From: Tepidimonas sp. | Lineage (GTDB): Bacteria; Pseudomonadota; Gammaproteobacteria; Burkholderiales; Burkholderiaceae_C | Assembly: GCA_025054905.1 (NCBI GenBank) | Contig: JANWZF010000173.1 | Coordinates: 1-5,694 of the forward strand | Reading direction: 5' to 3' | Length of the DNA: 5,694 nucleotides | Shown here: positions 1 through 5,081 of the stretch, piece after piece | How positions within the stretch are numbered: the stretch's first letter is position 1 | Layout: every line of letters begins with the position of its first letter | Made by a program: the position numbers and the translations under genes | The notes under the pieces: model-generated | Seen by the model: the letters and a program-made list of their open reading frames with translations, nothing else | Databases searched by the model: none | What the model was told of the DNA's origin: nothing

Positions 1-185
1 TCGTCTTCCCACTCCAGCCCGTGACGCACCACCGACTGGGCGATCTGCTCCAGGGTGTCGCGATGCCACACCTGCAGCCGCTGCCAGGTCAGGGCCAGCG
101 ACAGCGCGGCCCCGATCAAGGCCGCCAGCACCAGCGCCAGCCACTGCAGGCGGTTGAGCCGTCCGTGAATGCTGTCGGGTGTCAC
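1..185 (-). CDS. Sensor histidine kinase, N-terminal fragment (cut by window edge)
   Basis: This is the membrane kinase partner of the adjacent response regulator. Only the first 61 codons are inside the window. The GTG start at 185-183 overlaps the regulator's TGA in the sequence GTGA, a 4-base overlap typical of translationally coupled pairs, and no in-frame ATG follows early. The protein begins with a short basic cytoplasmic stretch (MTPDSIHGRLNRLQ), then one strong transmembrane segment at about residues 15-35 (rich in Leu, Ala and Val, bounded by Trp15 and Trp35). Next comes the start of a periplasmic region (RLQVWHRDTLEQIAQSVV), which resembles the DxxLxxxA segment after the first membrane helix of QseC/TctE-type kinases. 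No catalytic domain (HisKA, HATPase) is visible because the gene runs off the edge, so the kinase assignment rests on position, overlap and topology. The sensed signal cannot be read from this fragment. Confidence 0.8.
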   Translation of the reverse strand, partial: MTPDSIHGRLNRLQWLALVLAALIGAALSLALTWQRLQVWHRDTLEQIAQSVVRHGLEWED

Positions 186-856
186 GGTGCCGTCCCGTCG
201 GGTCGAAACCGGTAGCCCACGCCGCGGATGTTTTCGATCCAGGCTGCCCCAAGCTTGCGCCGCAGGTGATGCAGATGCACCTGCACGGCGTTGCTGGCCG
301 GCACGTCGTGGTCGTCGTAGAGTCGGTCATGCAGCCAGTCCAGCGAGCGCACGACGCCCGGCCGCTGGGCCAGCACGTGCAACAGGTCAAACTCGCGCGG
401 GGTCAGATCGATCGCGTGTCCCCCCAGGCGGACCTCACGGCGCAGCGGGTCGATCGCCAGGGCACCGAAGCGCAGCACCGGCTGGGGGCGTCCGGCGGCG
501 CGCCGCTGCAGCGCGTGCAGACGCGCCAACAGCTCGTCGAAGTCAAAAGGTTTGGTCAGGTAGTCGTCGGCTCCGCCGTTGAGGCCCGCCACCTTGTCCC
601 GGGTGTGCGCGCGTGCCGACAGAATCAGCACCGGTGGCCGCGGCCGGCTCCCGTTGTCCAGGGCTGCCAGCAGCTCCAGACCGTCGCGATCCGGCAGACC
701 CAGATCCAGCAGCACGCCATCGAACTCGTGGGCGGCCAGCGCCGCCTGAGCGGCGCTGGCGTGCGTGACCCACAGCACGCGCCAGCCGGCCCCCTGCAGG
801 CCCAAGCGCAGCCCTTCGCCGATGGACTCGTCGTCTTCGACCAGCAGCAGCTTCAT
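182..856 (-). CDS. OmpR/PhoB-family response regulator, QseB/PmrA-like
   Basis: This is a 224-residue DNA-binding response regulator, the usual length for the family. The receiver domain covers about residues 1-117: acidic pocket Glu7-Asp8-Asp9, phosphoacceptor Asp51 in VLLDLGLPDRDG, the switch Ser80 in LILSAR, and the conserved Lys102 in LTKPF. The C-terminal winged helix covers about 127-219, with LTPREFDLL at 151-159 and the recognition-helix region SNAVQVHLHHLRRKLG at 188-203, followed by the wing motif RGVGYRF. The SNAVxVHxHHLRRKLG signature is characteristic of the QseB/PmrA/TctD group. The start is the ATG at 856, giving the canonical MKLLLVEDDE. No Shine-Dalgarno sequence lies upstream (the last 12 bases are C-rich), and an 8-bp hairpin sits at 869-892. 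It lies 52 bases after a small secreted-protein gene and overlaps the kinase gene by 4 bases. A QseB/PmrA-type box upstream of the small gene suggests autoregulation (inference). Confidence 0.95.
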   Translation of the reverse strand: MKLLLVEDDESIGEGLRLGLQGAGWRVLWVTHASAAQAALAAHEFDGVLLDLGLPDRDGLELLAALDNGSRPRPPVLILSARAHTRDKVAGLNGGADDYLTKPFDFDELLARLHALQRRAAGRPQPVLRFGALAIDPLRREVRLGGHAIDLTPREFDLLHVLAQRPGVVRSLDWLHDRLYDDHDVPASNAVQVHLHHLRRKLGAAWIENIRGVGYRFRPDGTAP

Positions 857-868
857 GGCTGGGGCTGG

Positions 869-892
869 GCCAGGCGAGCAGATGCGCCTGGC
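869..892 (-). other. Perfect 8-bp inverted repeat just upstream of the response regulator
   Basis: The arms GCCAGGCG (869-876) and CGCCTGGC (885-892) are exact reverse complements around an 8-base loop. In the minus-strand transcript the hairpin ends 12 bases before the regulator's ATG, where a ribosome binding site would be expected and none is seen. No T-run follows, so it is not a classical intrinsic terminator. It may protect the upstream small-protein mRNA from 3' exonucleases, or tune read-through or translation of the two-component genes. The role is inference; the symmetry is seen directly. Confidence 0.5.
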
Positions 893-908
893 GTGGGGGC
901 TGCGGCGG

Positions 909-1106
909 TCACTGCAGCGCGGCTGGGCGCGCCTTGTGCGCCTTTTTCTTCTTCGCGGGCTTGGCTTTCTTTTTCTTCTGCACGGCCACGCCGCTTTGCG
1001 CCGTCACGGCCGGGCCGTCGCTGCCCAGCGGCGGTGTGGCCGCCAGCGTGGATCCACAGACCAGCAGGCCCACAGCGAGGCAGGCGGGAGCGAAAAGGTT
1101 TTTCAT
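909..1106 (-). CDS. Small exported lysine-rich protein preceding a two-component system
   Basis: This encodes a 65-residue protein that I cannot assign to a named family. The ATG at 1106 is preceded by GGAG with a 6-base spacing; a TTG four codons upstream lacks such a site and is rejected. Residues 1-22 look like a Sec signal peptide: MKN, a hydrophobic core at about 4-17 (LFAPACLAVGLLVC), then GSTLAA with likely signal peptidase I cleavage after Ala22 or Ala23. LLVC at 14-17 resembles a lipobox, but Val just before the Cys makes lipidation unlikely. Residues 24-42 form a neutral Gly/Pro/Ser linker. Residues 44-60 form a very basic tail with 10 Lys, one His and one Arg, built as two related units, KKKKAKPA and KKKKAHKARPA. 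The mature product would be an approximately 42-residue, highly cationic, probably disordered periplasmic or secreted peptide. Its place as first gene before the regulator and kinase suggests co-expression. Possible roles are an accessory or ligand of the sensor, or an envelope-binding output that contacts LPS or another polyanion. Function is unknown. Confidence 0.72.
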   Translation of the reverse strand: MKNLFAPACLAVGLLVCGSTLAATPPLGSDGPAVTAQSGVAVQKKKKAKPAKKKKAHKARPAALQ

Positions 1107-1129
1107 CAGCGTCTCCAACGTCCAGTAGC

Positions 1130-1151
1130 GCCGACAGGGCGTCGGCCCCTG
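1130..1151 (-). other. Two mutually exclusive short hairpins in the leader of the small-protein gene
   Basis: GCCGAC (1130-1135) pairs with GTCGGC (1141-1146), while CAGGG (1135-1139) could instead pair with CCCTG (1147-1151). Both cannot form at once. They lie between the predicted transcription start and the ribosome binding site of the small lysine-rich gene. With only 5-6 bp per stem in GC-rich DNA this may be chance. No T-run follows, so a terminator for ybeY is not supported. Confidence 0.2.
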
Positions 1152-1168
1152 TAGTGTCGAGGCGCTGG

Positions 1169-1185
1169 CTTAAGCGACGCTGAAG
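1169..1185 (-). promoter_or_regulatory. Candidate PmrA/QseB-type operator (CTTCAG-N5-CTTAAG)
   Basis: Read on the minus strand, positions 1185-1169 are CTTCAGCGTCGCTTAAG: two hexamers in direct repeat, 11 bases centre to centre, with a 5-base spacer. The second is a perfect CTTAAG; the first has one mismatch. Direct repeats of CTTAAG/T separated by about 5 bases are the established site type for PmrA and QseB-like OmpR-family dimers. The box ends 62 bases before the ATG of the small lysine-rich gene that heads the regulator-kinase cluster. Ten bases downstream is a weak -10 candidate, GACACT (1158-1153). A 17-base spacing would place the -35 inside the box, where there is no -35 consensus, as at activator-dependent promoters. 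Autoactivation by the regulator at 182-856 is the simplest reading (inference). Confidence 0.55.
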
Positions 1186-1193
1186 ACGAACGT

Positions 1194-1661
1194 TCACAGA
1201 ACCTGATACGGGTTGGCGAACCCCAGCCGGGCCAGGATCTCGACTTCGCGCGCTTCCATGGCCTCGGCCTCGGCCTCACTGCGTTCGTGGTCCCAGCCCT
1301 GCGCGTGCAGCGCGCCGTGCACCAGCAGGTGGGCATAGTGGGCCTGCAGGGTCTTGCCCTGCTCGGCCGCCTCGCGCGCCACCACCGGGGCACACAGCAC
1401 CAGGTCGGCCAGCACCACCGGCTCGCTCTGATAGTCGAAGGTCAACACGTTGGTGGCGTAGTCCTTGCGCCGCCAACTTCGGTTGAGCGTGCGGCCTTCT
1501 TCGGCGTCGACGACGCGCACGGTCAGCTCGGCCGGCCGCATCAGCGCGTGGCGCAGCCAGCGCGTGACCGCGTGCCGCGGCAAGACGGCGCGGTGCAGCT
1601 CCACGCCTTCGAAGCGGGCGAATTGCAGCGACAACGCGAGGGGGGGCAGGGCACGGGGCAT
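1194..1661 (-). CDS. ybeY: YbeY endoribonuclease, rRNA maturation factor
   Basis: YbeY is a cytoplasmic, metal-dependent single-strand endoribonuclease of 16S rRNA 3'-end maturation and late 70S quality control. The 155-residue length is normal for the family. The zinc-binding signature HGxLHxxGxDH is present as HGALHAQGWDH at residues 115-125, giving metal ligands His115, His119 and His125. The upstream conserved segment LNRSWRRKDYATNVLTF (59-75) matches the family's LNxxYRxKDxxTNVLSF motif. The gene starts 11 bases after the phoH stop on the same strand, so the two are almost certainly co-transcribed, the usual arrangement in proteobacteria. No clear Shine-Dalgarno sequence precedes the ATG at 1661, so translation may depend on coupling to phoH. 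A seven-C tract (minus strand, 1646-1640) lies at codons 6-8. Confidence 0.97.
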   Translation of the reverse strand: MPRALPPLALSLQFARFEGVELHRAVLPRHAVTRWLRHALMRPAELTVRVVDAEEGRTLNRSWRRKDYATNVLTFDYQSEPVVLADLVLCAPVVAREAAEQGKTLQAHYAHLLVHGALHAQGWDHERSEAEAEAMEAREVEILARLGFANPYQVL

Positions 1662-1672
1662 GGCAGGGGCGT

Positions 1673-2617
1673 TCAGGCCTGCGTGGCGCGTGGCCGCGCC
1701 TCGTAGGCGTCCACGATGCGCGCCACCAAGGGGTGGCGCACGACGTCGGCACTGGTCAGGCGGGCAAAAGCGATGCCAGGCACCCGTTTGAGCACACGCT
1801 CGGCATCGATCAGTCCGGACAGCTGCGAGCGCGGCAGATCGATCTGGCTGACGTCGCCGGTGACCACCGCCTTGGAGCCAAATCCGATGCGGGTCAGGAA
1901 CATTTTCATCTGCTCCGGGGTGGTGTTTTGCGCCTCGTCCAGGATCACAAAGGCGTGGTTGAGCGTGCGGCCGCGCATGAAGGCCAGCGGCGCGATTTCG
2001 ATCTGCTGGCGCTCCAGGGCTTTTTGCACCGCCTCAAAGCCCATCAGATCGTACAGCGCGTCGAACAGCGGGCGCAGGTAGGGGTCGACCTTGGCTGCCA
2101 GGTCCCCCGGCAGAAAGCCAAGCCGCTCGCCGGCCTCCACGGCCGGGCGTGTCAGCACCAGCCGCTGCACCGCGCTGCGCTGCAGCGCTTCCACCGCGCA
2201 GGCCACGGCCAGGTAGGTTTTGCCGGTGCCGGCCGGGCCGATGCCAAAGGTGATGTCGTGGCCAGCGATGGCGGCCAGGTAGCGGGCCTGGTTGGCGGTG
2301 CGGCCCCGGATCTGGCCCCGGCGCGTCTGCAACACCGGGGTGGCCACGTCCGCAGCGGGCTGGGGCCCGTCGCCGGCGAGCATCAGCTGCACCGTTTCGG
2401 CCGGCACCGGCTCGCGCGCGATTTCGTACAGGGCCTGCAGCACCTCCAGCGCTTGCGTGGCGGCGGCCTTGCGCCCCTCGACGCGAAAATGTCCCAGGCG
2501 GTGCGAGATGCGCACCTGCAGCGCGGCTTCGATGGTGCGCAGGTGCGCATCGAGGGGGCCGCACAAGTGGGCCAGCCGGCTGGCGTCGGTGGGGGGGAAG
2601 GCGTGGCGCAGGATCAA
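1673..2617 (-). CDS. PhoH family P-loop protein (PhoH/YbeZ-like)
   Basis: This is an ATPase of the PhoH-like/YbeZ family. In E. coli the YbeZ homologue works next to YbeY in RNA metabolism. From the chosen start the protein has 314 residues. The N-terminal region (about 1-100) holds the conserved HLCGPLDxHLRTIEAAL segment. The PhoH ATPase domain follows, with Walker A GPAGTGKT at 127-134 and Walker B FVILDEAQN with Asp227-Glu228, then the family motifs RGRTLNHAF, VVTGDVSQIDLP and DVVRHPLV. Start choice: the TTG at 2617 gives MILRHAF, which matches the usual N-terminus of betaproteobacterial homologues, and a GGGGA sequence lies upstream. The ATG at 2653 would add 12 residues unlike the family, and the frame stays open upstream to 2719. 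ybeY follows after 11 bases. A seven-C tract (minus strand, 2597-2591) lies at codons 7-10. Confidence 0.95.
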   Translation of the reverse strand: MILRHAFPPTDASRLAHLCGPLDAHLRTIEAALQVRISHRLGHFRVEGRKAAATQALEVLQALYEIAREPVPAETVQLMLAGDGPQPAADVATPVLQTRRGQIRGRTANQARYLAAIAGHDITFGIGPAGTGKTYLAVACAVEALQRSAVQRLVLTRPAVEAGERLGFLPGDLAAKVDPYLRPLFDALYDLMGFEAVQKALERQQIEIAPLAFMRGRTLNHAFVILDEAQNTTPEQMKMFLTRIGFGSKAVVTGDVSQIDLPRSQLSGLIDAERVLKRVPGIAFARLTSADVVRHPLVARIVDAYEARPRATQA

Positions 2618-2718
2618 GGCGGATAATCCCCGGCAGAGGCATTGGGCTGGCATGGCAAGGGCCGCGCACCGGCGCCGGCGGCTTGCCGCGGGCGCATGGC
2701 GCGGACCAAGGTGTGGCA
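2618..2718. promoter_or_regulatory. Divergent phoH/ruvA intergenic region
   Basis: This 101-base region must hold the start signals for both phoH (leftward) and ruvA (rightward). On the plus strand GATAAT at 2622-2627 matches the -10 consensus at five of six positions, but no acceptable -35 lies 16-18 bases upstream, where the sequence is inside phoH. If used, it would give ruvA a leader of about 85 bases. No convincing sigma-70 pair was found for phoH, and no clear LexA box (CTGT-N8-ACAG) was seen. If phoH used the ATG at 2653 the region would shrink to 65 bases. Confidence 0.35.
2672..2695 (+). other. Hairpin with CTTG tetraloop in the ruvA leader
   Basis: GCGCC (2672-2676) pairs with GGCGC (2691-2695), and GCGG (2678-2681) pairs with CCGC (2686-2689). 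A single G-G mismatch separates the two stems, and the loop is CTTG (2682-2685). CUUG closed by G-C is a known stable RNA tetraloop. The structure ends 23 bases before the ruvA ATG and leaves the AAGG ribosome-binding sequence (2708-2711) free. A biological role is unproven. Confidence 0.35.
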
Positions 2719-3297
2719 ATGATAGGCAAATTGACGGGCACGTTGATCGACAAGCAGCCGCCGCAGATCGTGGTGGACTGCGGTGGGGTGGGTTATGAGG
2801 TCGAGGTGCCGATGAGCACGTTTTATGGGCTGCCCGCCGTGGGGCAGCCGGTGGCGCTGCTGACCCATCTGGTCGTGCGCGAAGACGCCCAGCTGCTGTA
2901 TGGCTTTGCCACCGCGGCCGAGCGGCTGGCGTTTCGGGAGCTGATCAAGGTGGCCGGCGTGGGGCCGCGCACGGCACTGGCGCTGCTGTCGGGCCTGAGC
3001 GTGGCCGAGCTGGCGCAGGCGGTGGCCGCGCAGGAAGCGGGCCGTCTGATCAAGATCCCGGGCATCGGCAAGAAGACCGCCGAGCGGTTGCTGCTGGAGC
3101 TCAAGGGCAAGCTGGCCCCGGATCTGAGCGCGGCACCGGCTGCGGCGGCGCTGGACGACACGCAGGCCGACATCCAGCAGGCGCTGCTGGCGCTGGGCTA
3201 CAGCGAGCGCGAGGCGGCCGCGGCGATGAAGTCACTGCCAGCCGACGTCGGCGTCAGCGAGGGGATCAAGCTCGCGCTGAGGGCGCTGGCCAAGTGA
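2719..3297 (+). CDS. ruvA: Holliday junction branch migration protein RuvA
   Basis: RuvA is the four-way-junction-binding subunit of the RuvAB branch-migration complex. It sandwiches the Holliday junction as tetramers and loads RuvB rings. At 192 residues it has the normal length. Domain I (about 1-63) is an OB-fold beginning MIGKLTGTLIDK and carrying the GVGYEV motif at 23-28. Domain II (about 64-135) has two helix-hairpin-helix motifs: LIKVAGVGPRTALALLSGL at 75-93 and LIKIPGIGKKTAERLLLEL at 110-128. An Ala-rich flexible linker (about 136-148) leads to the RuvB-contacting domain III (about 149-192, DIQQALLALGYSEREAAAAM). The ATG at 2719 is preceded by AAGG about 7 bases upstream; the frame is open further upstream but only from a TTG with non-family sequence. 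ruvB follows after 16 bases. No ruvC is adjacent. Confidence 0.98.
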   Translation: MIGKLTGTLIDKQPPQIVVDCGGVGYEVEVPMSTFYGLPAVGQPVALLTHLVVREDAQLLYGFATAAERLAFRELIKVAGVGPRTALALLSGLSVAELAQAVAAQEAGRLIKIPGIGKKTAERLLLELKGKLAPDLSAAPAAAALDDTQADIQQALLALGYSEREAAAAMKSLPADVGVSEGIKLALRALAK

Positions 3298-3313
3298 ACT
3301 GCATGAGGTTGCC

Positions 3314-4381
3314 ATGACCATCGAGACCGACGACTTTGCGTTTGCGCCGCGGCAGCGGCTGGTGTCGGCTGCACCCGAGTCCAGCCGCGAGGAGGCGCTG
3401 GAGCGCGCGCTGCGGCCCAAGGGGCTGAGCGAATACGTCGGCCAGACCAAGGTGCGCGAGCAGCTGGAGATCTTCATCGGGGCGGCCAAGAAGCGCGGCG
3501 AGGCGCTGGACCACGTGCTGCTGTTTGGTCCGCCGGGGCTGGGCAAGACGACGCTGTCGCACATCATCGCGCACGAGCTGGGCGTCAACCTGCGCCAGAC
3601 CAGCGGCCCCGTGCTGGAAAAGCCCAAGGATCTGGCGGCGCTGCTGACCAACCTGGAACCCAACGATGTGCTGTTCATCGACGAGATCCACCGTCTGTCG
3701 CCGGTGGTGGAGGAGATTCTGTACCCGGCGCTGGAGGACTACCAGATCGACATCATGATCGGCGAGGGGCCGGCGGCGCGCTCGATCAAGCTGGACTTGC
3801 AGCCGTTCACGCTGGTGGGGGCCACCACGCGCGCGGGGATGCTGACCAATCCGCTGCGCGACCGCTTTGGCATCGTCGCGCGGCTGGAGTTCTACACCGC
3901 TGAGGAGCTGGCGCGCATCGTGCTGCGCTCGGCCGGCTTGCTGGGCGCGCCGATCGAGGCCGAGGGGGCGCTGGAGATCGCGCGCCGCTCGCGCGGCACG
4001 CCGCGCATTGCCAACCGGCTGCTGCGCCGGGTGCGTGACTATGCCGAGGTCAAGGGGCGCGGCACGATCACGCGCGACATCGCCCAGCGCGCGCTGGCGA
4101 TGCTGGATGTGGACCCGCTAGGGCTGGACCTGATGGACCGCAAGCTGCTGGAGGCAGTGATCCACAAATTTGACGGTGGCCCGGTCGGGCTGGACAACAT
4201 CGCCGCCAGCATCGGCGAGGAGCCGGGCACGATCGAGGATGTGATCGAGCCGTACCTGATCCAGCAAGGCTACCTGCAGCGCACGCCGCGTGGGCGCTGC
4301 GCGACGCTGGCGGCCTACCGGCATCTGGGGGTGGCCCCGCCGGCGCAGGGCGGCGGCACGCTGTTCGACGACGGCGGCTGA
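3314..4381 (+). CDS. ruvB: Holliday junction branch migration helicase RuvB
   Basis: RuvB is the AAA+ hexameric motor (EC 3.6.4.12) that pumps DNA through the RuvA-bound Holliday junction during recombination and repair of stalled forks. The protein has 355 residues, longer than E. coli RuvB (336) mainly through its N-terminal tail, as I recall for Burkholderiales. Motifs in order: RPKGLSEYVGQ at 34-44; Walker A GPPGLGKTT at 72-80 (Lys78, Thr79); Walker B VLFIDEIHRL at 119-128 (Asp123-Glu124); sensor 1 GATTRAG at 169-175; arginine-finger region NPLRDRFG at 179-186; sensor 2 RGTPRIANRLLRR at 227-239; and the C-terminal winged helix with GEEPGTIEDVIEPYLIQQGY at 301-320. GAGG lies 7 bases before the ATG, 16 bases after ruvA, so the two form one operon. 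The stop is 7 bases from the converging phosphatase gene, leaving no intergenic terminator. Confidence 0.99.
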   Translation: MTIETDDFAFAPRQRLVSAAPESSREEALERALRPKGLSEYVGQTKVREQLEIFIGAAKKRGEALDHVLLFGPPGLGKTTLSHIIAHELGVNLRQTSGPVLEKPKDLAALLTNLEPNDVLFIDEIHRLSPVVEEILYPALEDYQIDIMIGEGPAARSIKLDLQPFTLVGATTRAGMLTNPLRDRFGIVARLEFYTAEELARIVLRSAGLLGAPIEAEGALEIARRSRGTPRIANRLLRRVRDYAEVKGRGTITRDIAQRALAMLDVDPLGLDLMDRKLLEAVIHKFDGGPVGLDNIAASIGEEPGTIEDVIEPYLIQQGYLQRTPRGRCATLAAYRHLGVAPPAQGGGTLFDDGG

Positions 4382-4388
4382 GCTGACT

Positions 4389-5045
4389 TTAGGCCGCGGC
4401 CTGTTCGTCGCGCGGCCCGGCCTCGTCGGCTTCTTCCAGGTGGCGCGTATCGCCCCACGACAGCAGCGCAAAGCCGCTGTCGGCCGTCCACAGCACGCGG
4501 TGAATGGCGGCGTTGCCCATGGCCCAGGCGCGCGGGGCCTGCAAATCCACGCGCGCCGCAGCCCGGTACAGGATGTCCAGCACGCCCCCATGCGCCACCA
4601 CCGCGATGACCTGCCCAGGGTGGCGCGCGGCCAGCTCGGTGAAGGTGCGCTCGACCCGCTCGCGCAGCATCAGCAGTGACTCACCACCAGGGGGGGCAAA
4701 GTCGGGCACGCGCGTCTTCCACGCCTGCACGACGTCGGGGTGTTCCAGCTCCAGCTCGGCCCACGTGCGGCCCTGGAAGGCGCCGAAGCAGCGCTCGCGC
4801 AGGCCCGGGTGCGTGTGCACCGGCAGTCCCAGGGCCTGCGCCAGTGGGGCGGCGGTGTCGCGCGCGCGGCTGAGGTCGCTGCTGTAGACGGCTGCCAGGG
4901 GCTCGTGACGTAGCGCCTGCGCCACGCGCTGGGCCTGCCAGCGGCCGGTGTCGTTGAGGGGGATGTCGAGCTGGCCCTGGATGCGCGCGTCGCGGTTCCA
5001 GGCAGTTTCGCCATGGCGGATGGCAATCAGGCGGGTGACGTGCAT
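4389..5045 (-). CDS. Histidine phosphatase family protein (phosphoglycerate mutase-like, GpmB/CobC type)
   Basis: This 218-residue enzyme belongs to the histidine phosphatase (branch 1) superfamily, cytoplasmic with no signal peptide. The catalytic RHG motif is IRHGETAWN at 9-17, with phosphoacceptor His11. Other active-site residues are visible: the YSSDLSRARDTA segment at 54-65 (Arg60 and Arg62), the acid Glu84 in LRERCFGAFQG, and the second His152 in VVAHGGVLD. The substrate cannot be decided from sequence. Relatives are annotated as GpmB-like mutase, alpha-ribazole phosphatase or broad phosphatase; lack of a cobalamin cluster argues weakly against CobC. No gene symbol is given for that reason. 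The ATG at 5045 gives the standard MxxTRLIAIRHGET beginning; the ribosome binding site is weak (GAAG about 8 bases upstream). It converges on ruvB and diverges from cheV. Confidence 0.94.
   Translation of the reverse strand: MHVTRLIAIRHGETAWNRDARIQGQLDIPLNDTGRWQAQRVAQALRHEPLAAVYSSDLSRARDTAAPLAQALGLPVHTHPGLRERCFGAFQGRTWAELELEHPDVVQAWKTRVPDFAPPGGESLLMLRERVERTFTELAARHPGQVIAVVAHGGVLDILYRAAARVDLQAPRAWAMGNAAIHRVLWTADSGFALLSWGDTRHLEEADEAGPRDEQAAA
4391..4402. repeat. 12-bp perfect palindrome at the ruvB/phosphatase convergence
   Basis: AGGCCGCGGCCT reads the same on both strands and lies in the last codons (Ala-Ala-Ala-stop) of the phosphatase gene, 9 bases after the ruvB stop. With GCGGC at 4374-4378 in ruvB it could form an imperfect stem spanning the junction. 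There is no T-run on either side, so a bidirectional intrinsic terminator is only weakly supported; Ala codons in GC-rich DNA produce such symmetry easily. Confidence 0.25.
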
Positions 5046-5052
5046 CGGGGGC

Positions 5053-5081
5053 TTCGCGGAATGAACGGTTGACCCTAGAAT
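5053..5081 (+). promoter_or_regulatory. Candidate sigma-70 promoter for cheV
   Basis: TAGAAT (5076-5081) matches the -10 consensus at five of six positions. TTCGCG (5053-5058), 17 bases upstream, is a poor -35 (three of six). Transcription would start near 5088, giving a leader of about 45 bases before the cheV ATG. A better -35-like hexamer, TTGACC (5069-5074), has no good -10 at 17-18 bases downstream. No flagellar sigma-28 promoter (TAAA-N15-GCCGATAA) was seen in the 87-base gap, although such control is common for chemotaxis genes. Confidence 0.35.

Noticed and set aside
1090..1118. Longer small protein starting at TTG 1118 (METLMKNL)
   Set aside because: The ATG at 1106 has a good GGAG at the right spacing and gives a standard signal peptide start.
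1130..1146. 6-bp hairpin as an intrinsic terminator for ybeY
   Set aside because: No T-run follows on the minus strand and the stem is short; kept only as a weak leader structure.
179..1183. A 334-codon open frame on the plus strand across the two-component region
   Set aside because: It lies antisense to the response regulator, which has all family motifs. The translation is Gln/Arg/Ala-rich with no domain, as expected for a shadow frame in GC-rich DNA.
1733..2626. A 297-codon plus-strand open frame antisense to phoH
   Set aside because: PhoH has clear Walker motifs in the opposite frame; the antisense product is His/Gln/Gly-rich without a recognisable fold or a convincing start.
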